A stretch of 64,000 nucleotides of DNA from UBA3839 sp902776985. Lineage in GTDB: Bacteria > Bacteroidota > Bacteroidia > Bacteroidales > Bacteroidaceae. The notes under the pieces were generated by a model, which had not been told where the DNA came from, did not search any database, and saw nothing but the letters and a program-made list of their open reading frames with translations. Where the stretch lies: the NCBI GenBank assembly GCA_902776985.1, contig CACYSD010000027.1, positions 1 through 64,000 of the forward strand, given 5' to 3'. The position numbers and the translations under genes were made by a program. Shown here piece after piece: positions 35,066 through 42,871 of this stretch (positions are counted from its first letter, which is position 1; the number at the start of each line of letters is the position of its first letter).

Positions 35066-35221
35066 TGCGCTAACTGTTTTATAAGACGGACAAGTGACAA
35101 AAAAGTTACAAAAATGTAAGAAATTTTTTTGAAGAAAATACATCTTCCCTCTTTTTCTGGTTGCAAATATACTAAAAAAGTTCTGGAAATCCTATCTTTG
35201 CAGAGTATAAATAACACCAAA
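35064..35221. promoter_or_regulatory. Divergent promoter segment, original copy
   Basis: The intergenic segment between the sigma factor and the GH127 gene. It contains two outward-facing -7 boxes: TATATTTG on the minus strand (35164-35171) for sigma and TATCTTTG on the plus strand (35193-35200) for GH127. The whole segment is repeated at 40786-40941, about 90% identical by eye, where it precedes the GH29 gene. Confidence 0.85.
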
Positions 35222-35273
35222 CTTCTGAAGTTAAGACGATAGAACATAAATAACAAGCAAATAAGATTTTTAT

Positions 35274-37727
35274 ATGAAAAAGTTATTTTTATTATTATTC
35301 ATTCTTCATTTTTCATTCTTCATTGATTCCGCCTCTGCTCAAGACAAACTCTATACAGATGAGTTCCCTCTTGGCGACGTAACACTTTTGGAGGGTCCGC
35401 TGAAACATGCCCGCGACCTCAACGTAGAAACTCTGCTCAAGTACGATGTTGACCGACTGCTGGCTCCATACTTGAAAGAGGCTGGACTGTCTCCTCGTGC
35501 CAAAGCCTATCCCAACTGGGACGGACTGGACGGTCACGTAGGCGGTCACTATCTGTCGGCAATGGCAATGAATGCAGCAACAGGTAATGAGGAGTGCAGA
35601 ATGAGGATGTTGCATATGATCGGAGAACTGCAGCTCTGTGCTAATGCCAACCTTATGAACCATCCGGAATGGGGAAAGGGATATGTAGGCGGCATGCCAA
35701 ACAGCGAGCGCATCTGGAGCAACTTCAAGAAAGGTGACTTCGGCGTGTACTTCGGTTCCTGGGCACCGTTCTACAATCTCCATAAAATGTACGCAGGTCT
35801 GCGTGATGCATGGCTCTACTGCGGCAACAACGATGCCAAAAGACTATTTCTTGACTTCTGCGACTGGGCAATTGACATCACATCCGGACTCAGCGACCAG
35901 CAGATGGAACAGATGTTGGGCAACGAACACGGAGGCATGAATGAAGTGTTGGCAGATGCTTACGCTATAACTCAGGAACCTAAATATCTCATTGCTGCAA
36001 AGCGCTTCTCTCATCGCAGACTGCTCACACCGATGTCGCAGCGTCAGGATAATCTCGACAACATGCACGCCAACACGCAGGTACCGAAGGTCGTAGGCTT
36101 CGAACGCATCAGCGAACTCGCCAACCTTTACCCTATGAAACATTGCTTGCTGGCAGATAACGGTGATAAAAAATGCGGCTCAAACAATTGCGAGCCTTAT
36201 CATGATGCAGCGAATTTCTTCTGGGATATTGTTACAGGTGAACGGTCGCTCGCTTTTGGCGGCAACTCACGTCGTGAGCACTTCCCCAGCAAGGAGGCTT
36301 GCATGGACTTCATCAACGACATCGACGGACCAGAGACCTGCAACACAAACAACATGCTGAAGCTTACCGAAGACCTGCACCGCCGCAATCCGGAAGCCCG
36401 CTACGCCGACTACTACGAGTTGGCAACGTTCAACCACATCCTCTCTTCGCAGCATCCTGAGCACGGAGGCTACGTGTACTTTACTCCGGCACGACCACGC
36501 CACTACCGCAACTATTCTGCACCAAACGAGGCTATGTGGTGCTGCGTTGGTACAGGCATGGAGAATCACAGCAAGTACGGACAGTTTATCTATACCCATG
36601 TCGGCAATGCGCTCTACGTGAACCTCTTCGTTGCTTCAGAACTGAACTGGAGGAAGAAGAATATTCAGATTCGTCAGGAAACATCTTTCCCTTATGCTGA
36701 ATCATCACGCATCACCATCACCAGCGGTAAGGGACGCTTCCCGATGATGGTGCGCTATCCAGGCTGGGTGAAACCAGGGGATTTCACGGTGAAAGTTAAC
36801 GGAGAGGCTGTTGATATTATCTCAGGGCCGTCAAGTTATGTCACCATCGACCGCAAGTGGAATAAGGGAGATGTGGTTGAGATTACATTCCCCATGCACA
36901 ACAGTATTAAATATCTGCCCAACGTGCCGCAGTATATTGCCCTGATGCACGGTCCCATCCTGCTTGGAATGAAAACAGGTACAGAGGACTTGGCAGCTCT
37001 TATCGCCGATGACAGCCGTTTCGGGCAGTATGCAGGTGGCAAGAAACTGCCTATCAACGAAGCACCTATTCTTATCAACGACAATATAGACGGCATTGCA
37101 GAGCAGATTAAGGAAATTGAAGGACATCCGCTCCACTTTATGCTGGAGACAAAGGTAGAGAACTGGAAAACCGACAAGGGCTGTGAGCTTCAGCCTTTCT
37201 TCGAAATCCACGACAGCCGATACATGATCTACTGGCTCGCACTTTCAGAGTCGAGCTACAAGGACTATCTGGACAATCTGGCAAAAGCCGAAATGGAGCG
37301 AATGACCTTGGAGGCAAATACCATCGACAAGGTTCAGCCAGGCGAACAGCAGCCGGAGACCGACCATAAGATGGAGACCGACCATTCCAACAGGGGAAAT
37401 ACCAACGATGTGTTCTGGCGTGATGCCCGCGACGGTCACTATTTCAGCTATCTGATGAAAACGGAAGGACGCACAGACCTCGCTCTTCGCTTGAAGTTCT
37501 GGGGTGTGGGCGAGTGGAAGACCCACGAATTCGACATCTATATAGACGACCAGCTCCTTACCAGCGTCAACAACACTGGTAAATACCGTATTTCTGAATT
37601 CAAATACGAAACATTCGACATTCCTGCCAAACTTCTTCAGGGCAAAACACATATACGAGTAAAATTCGTGGCTAAGCCCGGCAAGCAGATTGGTGAGATT
37701 TATGGTGTACGACTTATAAAAAAATAA
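35274..37727 (+). CDS. GH127/GH146-type beta-L-arabinofuranosidase (DUF1680)
   Basis: 817 residues with a signal peptide ending ASAQ. The catalytic (alpha/alpha)6 domain covers about residues 30-500, with C-terminal beta domains after it. The zinc-thiolate site of the family is complete: Glu354 and Cys356 in GPETCNT, and Cys423-Cys424 in AMWCCVGTG, with the same local spacing as in HypBA1. It should release terminal beta-L-arabinofuranose from plant glycans in the periplasm. The signal peptide is partly encoded by a 7-bp tandem tract (35294-35328). It is the first gene of the island, transcribed from the divergent promoter. Confidence 0.92.
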   Translation: MKKLFLLLFILHFSFFIDSASAQDKLYTDEFPLGDVTLLEGPLKHARDLNVETLLKYDVDRLLAPYLKEAGLSPRAKAYPNWDGLDGHVGGHYLSAMAMNAATGNEECRMRMLHMIGELQLCANANLMNHPEWGKGYVGGMPNSERIWSNFKKGDFGVYFGSWAPFYNLHKMYAGLRDAWLYCGNNDAKRLFLDFCDWAIDITSGLSDQQMEQMLGNEHGGMNEVLADAYAITQEPKYLIAAKRFSHRRLLTPMSQRQDNLDNMHANTQVPKVVGFERISELANLYPMKHCLLADNGDKKCGSNNCEPYHDAANFFWDIVTGERSLAFGGNSRREHFPSKEACMDFINDIDGPETCNTNNMLKLTEDLHRRNPEARYADYYELATFNHILSSQHPEHGGYVYFTPARPRHYRNYSAPNEAMWCCVGTGMENHSKYGQFIYTHVGNALYVNLFVASELNWRKKNIQIRQETSFPYAESSRITITSGKGRFPMMVRYPGWVKPGDFTVKVNGEAVDIISGPSSYVTIDRKWNKGDVVEITFPMHNSIKYLPNVPQYIALMHGPILLGMKTGTEDLAALIADDSRFGQYAGGKKLPINEAPILINDNIDGIAEQIKEIEGHPLHFMLETKVENWKTDKGCELQPFFEIHDSRYMIYWLALSESSYKDYLDNLAKAEMERMTLEANTIDKVQPGEQQPETDHKMETDHSNRGNTNDVFWRDARDGHYFSYLMKTEGRTDLALRLKFWGVGEWKTHEFDIYIDDQLLTSVNNTGKYRISEFKYETFDIPAKLLQGKTHIRVKFVAKPGKQIGEIYGVRLIKK
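35294..35328. repeat. Heptamer tract inside a signal-peptide coding region
   Basis: ATTATTC, ATTCTTC, ATTTTTC, ATTCTTC and ATTGATT, encoding much of the hydrophobic core of the GH127 signal peptide. It is the same unit family as the intergenic tracts at 100-127 and 25590. Confidence 0.8.
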
Positions 37728-37730
37728 TAA

Positions 37731-37787
37731 ATGAAAACAATCTTAGCTATTGCTCTATAGTTATTATCTACTAACATAGAGGCTCAG
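37731..37787 (+). pseudogene. Signal-peptide region of GH115 interrupted by an amber codon
   Basis: Starting at the ATG at 37731, the frame reads MKTILAIAL, then TAG at 37758-37760, then LLSTNIEAQ in frame directly into the GH115 coding sequence at 37788. Without the TAG this is an ordinary signal peptide with an EAQ cleavage site. A single nonsense change therefore separates the enzyme from its export signal. Confidence 0.88.
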
Positions 37788-40250
37788 GTGAAGAATAGCG
37801 AAAATCCAGATTTTTGTATTGCAAAAGATGGACAGGTAGCAACGATATTGGTGGATGAGAACGACTGGAATGGTGTTATTCGTGCAGCCAAAGACCTTGG
37901 TAATGATGTTTATAGGGTCACAGGGGTTGCGAGTCCCGTTGTCAGCAGTTCTAATTATAATAATGTAGTTAAGAATTGCATTATTGTCGGAACCATCGGT
38001 AAGAATAAACTTATTGACACTCTTATCAGGCAAAAGAAACTCAATGTGAAAAGAATAAAAGACCATTGGGAAGGCTTCATCATCGATTGGGTGGATGGGA
38101 ATCTTGTCATTGCCGGTAACGACAAGCGAGGCACTATTTACGGAATCTATGAAATATCAAAGAGTATTGGCGTATCACCCTGGTACTGGATGGCAGATGC
38201 ACCTGTGGTTCACAAGGATGAAGTGTATTTCAACGACTATAAAGAAGACTGGCCAGCAGTTAAATATCGTGGAATTTTCATCAACGATGAGTGGCCTTCG
38301 TTTGGAACATGGTGCCAGAAACACTTCGGTGGTGTGAACGCAAAGGCTTACGAGAAGATTTTTGAATTATTGCTACGCCTGAAGGCTAATTACTTCTGGC
38401 CTGCCATGTGGGCAACAGCCTTCAATGAGGATGACCCGGAATCACCTCGCTTGGCAAACGAAATGGGAATTGTGATGGGCACGTCGCACCACGAACCGAT
38501 GATGCGCTCACATCGCGAATACCTGAAACGCAAGGAGCAAGTGGGTCCATGGGACTATGCATCAAACAAGGAACGAATAGATCAGTTCTTCCGCGAGGGC
38601 ATGGAACGTAACAAGGCATATGACAATATCGTGACCATCGGTATGCGTGGTGACGGTGATGTGGCAATGGGTAATGGTGATGACCAGGAGAATATGCGGA
38701 CGCTGAAAAACGTGATTGAGGGACAGCGCAAGATAATTAAGGACATCTACGGACGACCTGATGCCGTACCACAGCTTTGGGCAATCTTTACCGAGGTTCA
38801 GCGTTACTACGATGCAGGTTTTAGCGTGCCCGACGATGTGACTCTTCTCTTCTGCGACAACAACTGGGGGTATATACGTCGCAAAGGCACAGAAGCCGAA
38901 CGCAAACGTAAGGGCGGACTCGGTCTCTACTATCATATAGATATGAACGGCGGTCCTTGGAACGACCGTTGGGTGAACACCACCACAGTGCCAAAGCTCC
39001 GTGAACAGTTGAGCCAGGCATATCAGAGCGGCATCGACCGCATCTGGATTATCAATGTGGGTGATTTGAAGCCTAAAGAGATGCCTATTTCTTTCATTAT
39101 GGATTATGCGTGGTCACCTGAGATTGAGCCAGGACAGGAGAAAGACTGGCTAAGAACATGGACGCAGTCCGTACTCGGTGGTGTTTCTCAGGAAAATGCC
39201 GAAGAGTGTGCCGACATCATTGCCCGCTACTCAAAGTACAATCTATGGCGCAAGCCCGAAGTGCAGGTGCCTGGTCTTTTCAACTACAAGGAAATGCTGC
39301 ACCTGAACAACCTGTGGCAATCGCTGGTGTTGCGTTGCGAAACCTTGAAGGAACGTATTCCTGCAGAGTCGCAGGATGCTTTCTACCAGTTGGTTTACTA
39401 CCCGGCAGTGGCCAGTGCGGGTGTATCAATGATGTACAATGCAACAACCATGGGTGATAGTCTAACCGTCTGCGACTTGATGAATAAGGATCAGCGGCTC
39501 ACCGATTATTACAACAAGCAATTGGCTGGAGGTAAGTGGGATGGTATGATGCTTGACAACCATATTGGTTATACACAATGGAGCATTCCCGACAAGAACC
39601 GTCATCCGATGAGTCTGGGCTACAGAGTAGATCACAGTTTACTGACTACAAAAGACACCCACGAATACTCTATTGCCGCTTATGATTATTGTAATAAGTA
39701 CGACGGAAAAGGTGCAACATGGATACTTCTGCCTGACCTCGGACGAGGTGAGGGATGTATGGGCAGCAGCAACGTAATGGCGCTTAACAGTGGTGCAACA
39801 TTGGAATACGACATCAACATATCTCCCATCCCTTTGGAGGGCTTGGGGAAGGCTACTATAGCCATTGGCATTCTGCCCACCCAAGACATCTATCCTGCTC
39901 GTGGTCTGCGGCTTGGCGTACAGATTGATGAACAGCCTATACAGATGATTGACGCTCGTCAGGGACTTCATGATGAATTTGGTGAGTACACACCTAAGAA
40001 CCTTGCCCAGTCGAAGAACTTGAAACCTCTCCCGCCACACAACAATCTGCTGTTGAGTGGTTGGAAGAATGGTCATAAGATACTTCGTCGAGATGAAGTC
40101 TTCGACAATATCCGTTGGCTGGAATTAAAATTCCCCAATACTACTCCTGGAAAACATAAACTTAAACTTGTAATGGTTGACCCTGAGATAGTCGTAGAAA
40201 GAATCGTGATTAACCCCGACAACAACCATTATAGTTATTTTGGGAAATGA
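37788..40250 (+). CDS. GH115 alpha-glucuronidase (signal peptide disrupted)
   Basis: 820 residues in the open part, which begins at a GTG because an in-frame TAG at 37758 cuts the natural start. Conserved GH115 stretches are present: GTIYGIYEISKSIGVSPWYW, KYRGIFINDEWPS, LRLKANYFWPAMW, GTSHHEPMMRSHREY, GMRGDGDVAM and LLFCDNNWGYIR. The family removes (4-O-methyl-)glucuronic acid from glucuronoxylan or arabinogalactan. As sequenced, translation from the GTG would give a cytoplasmic, probably useless enzyme unless the stop is read through. Its 5' part uses more A/T-rich codons than its neighbours. The stop overlaps the following GH2 start as ATGA. Confidence 0.88.
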   Translation: MKNSENPDFCIAKDGQVATILVDENDWNGVIRAAKDLGNDVYRVTGVASPVVSSSNYNNVVKNCIIVGTIGKNKLIDTLIRQKKLNVKRIKDHWEGFIIDWVDGNLVIAGNDKRGTIYGIYEISKSIGVSPWYWMADAPVVHKDEVYFNDYKEDWPAVKYRGIFINDEWPSFGTWCQKHFGGVNAKAYEKIFELLLRLKANYFWPAMWATAFNEDDPESPRLANEMGIVMGTSHHEPMMRSHREYLKRKEQVGPWDYASNKERIDQFFREGMERNKAYDNIVTIGMRGDGDVAMGNGDDQENMRTLKNVIEGQRKIIKDIYGRPDAVPQLWAIFTEVQRYYDAGFSVPDDVTLLFCDNNWGYIRRKGTEAERKRKGGLGLYYHIDMNGGPWNDRWVNTTTVPKLREQLSQAYQSGIDRIWIINVGDLKPKEMPISFIMDYAWSPEIEPGQEKDWLRTWTQSVLGGVSQENAEECADIIARYSKYNLWRKPEVQVPGLFNYKEMLHLNNLWQSLVLRCETLKERIPAESQDAFYQLVYYPAVASAGVSMMYNATTMGDSLTVCDLMNKDQRLTDYYNKQLAGGKWDGMMLDNHIGYTQWSIPDKNRHPMSLGYRVDHSLLTTKDTHEYSIAAYDYCNKYDGKGATWILLPDLGRGEGCMGSSNVMALNSGATLEYDINISPIPLEGLGKATIAIGILPTQDIYPARGLRLGVQIDEQPIQMIDARQGLHDEFGEYTPKNLAQSKNLKPLPPHNNLLLSGWKNGHKILRRDEVFDNIRWLELKFPNTTPGKHKLKLVMVDPEIVVERIVINPDNNHYSYFGK

Positions 40251-40524
40251 AACTGTTTGTTGCTATATCACTGCTGATATTATCCACGACTGTCAAGGCA
40301 CAAGTGCATGACTGGGAGAACCCACACGTACTGGGAATCAACAAACTGCCGTATCACGCCACTCTACAACTGCCTTCGAAATGGAAGGAGTGTAAGGAGA
40401 TTGTGGACTTTTACAAGGAGGACTTTGATGTAAGCAGTTGGGGCAAGATTAACGTTCCTGGCAACTGGCAGTTGCAAGGTTTCGGAAAACCCATCTATGT
40501 CAATATGCAGTATCCGTTCCATCG
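40247..40524 (+). pseudogene. Truncated 5' end of a GH2 beta-galactosidase gene (copy A)
   Basis: Starts with its own signal peptide (MKLFVAISLLILSTTVKAQ) and then the GH2 N-terminal region (HDWENPHVLGINKLPYHA, INVPGNWQLQGFGKPIYVN). Homology to the second GH2 gene stops at CATCG (40520-40524), where sequence switches to an antisense speA fragment. About 74 mature residues remain, with no catalytic domain. From 40307 on it matches 42764-42943 almost perfectly, but it carries 38 bp that the second copy has lost. The signal peptides of the two copies differ. Confidence 0.9.
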
Positions 40525-40787
40525 TGCCAGTCCTCGAGCATGGAGCGTGAAGAGAGATTGTCCCAAATCTCGTAGAGGTCCTTTGCCAGCGGATGGTCTG
40601 TTTCCTTTACCTCAAACTCCTCTGGCATCACAGGCAGTTCGACTGTGCCCAGAACTTCCATAATCATCACTGCGTGATGGGCAGCGAGGGAACGTCCGCC
40701 TTCGGTGATGAGGTTAGGCTGCGGTACTTCGTTATTCTTTGCCGCCTCTACAAAGGTATAGACGCAGTTATTGACATATTCCTGAAT
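40520..40787 (-). pseudogene. Internal fragment of a diverged speA gene
   Basis: 268 bp aligning without gaps to 46162-46429 of the resident speA, in the same orientation. By hand count about 39 bases differ (about 85% identity), but only about 3 of 89 encoded residues change. The fragment is open in the speA frame and encodes, for example, LPVMPEEFEVKETDHPLA. It has neither start nor stop. The pattern means it came from a functional orthologue in a related strain rather than from the resident gene. The left joint shares CATCG with both parents. Confidence 0.9.
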
Positions 40788-40941
40788 TGCGCTAACTGTT
40801 TTATACGACGGACAAGTGACAAAAAGTTACAAAAATGTAAGAAAATTTTTTGAAGAAAATACATCTTCCTTCTTTTCCTGGTTGCAGATATACAAAAAAG
40901 TCCGGAAAATCTTATCTTTGCAAAGTATAAATAACACCAAA
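40786..40941. promoter_or_regulatory. Divergent promoter segment, second copy
   Basis: Copy of 35064-35221, beginning exactly at the position of the sigma start codon (only its last two bases remain). The rightward -7 box TATCTTTG is intact at 40913-40920 and lies 35 bp before the GH29 start. The leftward box has changed to TATATCTG (plus-strand CAGATATA) and is probably inactive. It supplies the GH29-GH2 cassette with the same promoter type as the GH127 cassette. Confidence 0.85.
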
Positions 40942-40955
40942 TATAAAACGACAGT

Positions 40956-42698
40956 ATGATATTTAGACTATTGGTTACAGCACTTCTCATGCTTGCAGCC
41001 AGTGCCAAAGCACAGAATGAGTCCGCCATCACGCCTTGTGGCCCCGTTCCCACAAAGCAACAATTGCAGTGGCAGGACATGGAAATGTATGCGTTTATCC
41101 ACTACTCCCTCAACACCTATACCGATGCGGAGTGGGGATTTGGAAATGAAGACCTTAATCTGTTCAACCCCTCAGATCTTGACTGCAAACAATGGGCAAG
41201 GGTATGCAAGCAGTCTGGCATGAAGGGCATCATCTTCACTGCCAAGCACCACTGCGGCTTCTGCATGTGGCCGTCGGCATACACCGAGTATTCTGTGAAG
41301 AACACACCATGGAAAGAAGGTAAAGGCGACGTGGTTCGTGAACTGTCAGACGCCTGCCGTGAGGAAGGCCTGAAATTTGCGGTTTACCTCTCGCCTTGGG
41401 ACAGAAACCACAAAGACTATGGCAAACCAGAATACATCACCTATTTCCGCAATCAGCTCCGAGAGTTGCTGACCAACTACGGCGACATCTTCGAGGTATG
41501 GTTCGACGGAGCCAACGGAGGCGACGGCTGGTATGGCGGAGCCAACGAAACCCGCCGTATTGACGGCAAGACATACTATCAGTGGGCAGAGACATTCCGC
41601 ATGATTCGTGAGTTGCAGCCCAACGCCGTCATCTGGAACGACGGCGGAGACCGTGGAGACCTGCGATGGGTGGGCACAGAAGCCGGTAACATCGGAGAAA
41701 CCAACTGGAGTCTGATGCCAAGCAAGGGTGACACCCCCTACCCCACGCTTCACTATGGAGTAGAGGACGGTGATGTGTGGTGTCCGGGCGAGACCAACAC
41801 AAGTATTCGTCCAGGCTGGTTCTACCACGAGACTGAGAACGAGAATGTGAAGAGCCTCTCAAAACTGATGGACACATATTATAAATCTGTAGGACGCAAT
41901 TCATGTCTGCTGCTGAATTTCCCCATCGCTCCCAACGGACGCATCCACCCCACGGACTCACTGCGCGGCATCGCCTTCAAGAAAATGATTGATGAGGTGT
42001 TTAAAAGTCCCCTCCCAGCTTCCCCCAAGAGGGGAGGAGACGGGAGCTCTGTCGTGCTAAAGTTCAAGCGACCTACCACCTTCAACCGCTTTGTAGTTGA
42101 GGAGGATATCCGCTACGGTCAGCGCGTGAAGAAGTTCTCGTTAGAGGCAGAGGTCGATGGCAAATGGGTGCCGCTGAAGGATGAATTAGTTGACAATGAA
42201 GACGGACTGACCACTATAGGTCATCGCCGCATCATCTGTTTCCCAACCGTAACCGCAACCAAATTGCGATTCACGGTGCTCGACTCAAAGTGCGCGCCAA
42301 TAATCAAGCGCACTTCCGTCTATCTTGCCCCCGAGATCACTCAGGACACACCCAATGCAGGTGAGAAACACTCGTCGGACTACTACATATTCTTCGGGGC
42401 AGACAAGGTGATGTTTGTCTCTCTCGACAACGAGGCAGACGTGACTGGCTTCCGCTATCTGCCACCGCAGGATTCAAAGGAAGGGATCATCACCCACTAC
42501 CGCATCTCCGCCACTACCGACTGGAAGACATGGGAAACGCTGGGTGAAGGCGAATTCTCCAACATCGTGAACAATCCCATCTGGCAAACAGTACGTTGCA
42601 AACCCACTCGCGCTAGAATCATCAAAGTGGAAGGACTGCGCCTGGCGCAAGGAGAACGCATGGGATATAGCGACGTAGAAGTGATGACTGAAAAATGA
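40956..42698 (+). CDS. GH29 alpha-L-fucosidase
   Basis: 580 residues with a signal peptide ending AKAQ. The catalytic barrel (about residues 25-345) contains MYAFIHYSLNTYTDAEW, FTAKHHCGFCMWPS and the nucleophile Asp184 in EVWFDGANG. The C-terminal part (about 360-580) is a beta-sandwich with F5/8-type carbohydrate-binding features. It hydrolyses terminal alpha-L-fucose from glycans in the periplasm. The linker between the two parts (SPLPASPKRGGDGSS) is encoded by a C-rich hairpin repeat at 42006-42046 that is otherwise intergenic. It is driven by the duplicated promoter, and its stop overlaps the GH2 start. Confidence 0.92.
   Translation: MIFRLLVTALLMLAASAKAQNESAITPCGPVPTKQQLQWQDMEMYAFIHYSLNTYTDAEWGFGNEDLNLFNPSDLDCKQWARVCKQSGMKGIIFTAKHHCGFCMWPSAYTEYSVKNTPWKEGKGDVVRELSDACREEGLKFAVYLSPWDRNHKDYGKPEYITYFRNQLRELLTNYGDIFEVWFDGANGGDGWYGGANETRRIDGKTYYQWAETFRMIRELQPNAVIWNDGGDRGDLRWVGTEAGNIGETNWSLMPSKGDTPYPTLHYGVEDGDVWCPGETNTSIRPGWFYHETENENVKSLSKLMDTYYKSVGRNSCLLLNFPIAPNGRIHPTDSLRGIAFKKMIDEVFKSPLPASPKRGGDGSSVVLKFKRPTTFNRFVVEEDIRYGQRVKKFSLEAEVDGKWVPLKDELVDNEDGLTTIGHRRIICFPTVTATKLRFTVLDSKCAPIIKRTSVYLAPEITQDTPNAGEKHSSDYYIFFGADKVMFVSLDNEADVTGFRYLPPQDSKEGIITHYRISATTDWKTWETLGEGEFSNIVNNPIWQTVRCKPTRARIIKVEGLRLAQGERMGYSDVEVMTEK
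42006..42046. repeat. C-rich hairpin repeat inside the GH29 gene
   Basis: AGTCCCCTCCCAGCTTCCCC then CAAGAGGGGAGGAGACGGGA. It matches the intergenic elements at 3301 and 26765. It is in frame and encodes a Pro/Gly/Ser linker. Confidence 0.75.
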
Positions 42699-42871
42699 AT
42701 AATATGAAAAGGATAACGCTTATATCAGTTTTGGTGCTTAGTCTTTCGGCACAGGCACAAATACATGACTGGGAGAACCCACACGTACTGGGAATCAACA
42801 AACTGCCGTATCACGCCACTCTACAACTGCCTTCGAAATGGAAGGAGTGTAAGGAGATTGTGCAAGATTAA
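42695..42871 (+). pseudogene. Detached 5' end of the GH2 gene (copy B)
   Basis: From the ATG at 42695 (overlapping the GH29 stop), the frame encodes a signal peptide (MNNMKRITLISVLVLSLSAQ) and the first mature GH2 residues, then hits TAA at 42869-42871. Comparison with copy A shows a 38-bp deletion just before, between GATTGTG and CAAGATTAACG, which shifts the frame. The rest of the gene continues in another frame as the following CDS. Confidence 0.88.

Noticed and set aside
35066..35143. Longer start of the ECF sigma factor (26 extra residues)
   Set aside because: It reads through the promoter segment that is duplicated elsewhere and contains the leader DNA, not family sequence.
40593..40853. 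86-residue plus-strand ORF
   Set aside because: Antisense of the speA fragment plus promoter DNA.
40748..41080. 110-residue minus-strand ORF
   Set aside because: Its start resembles the false extension of the sigma factor only because both lie in the duplicated promoter segment.
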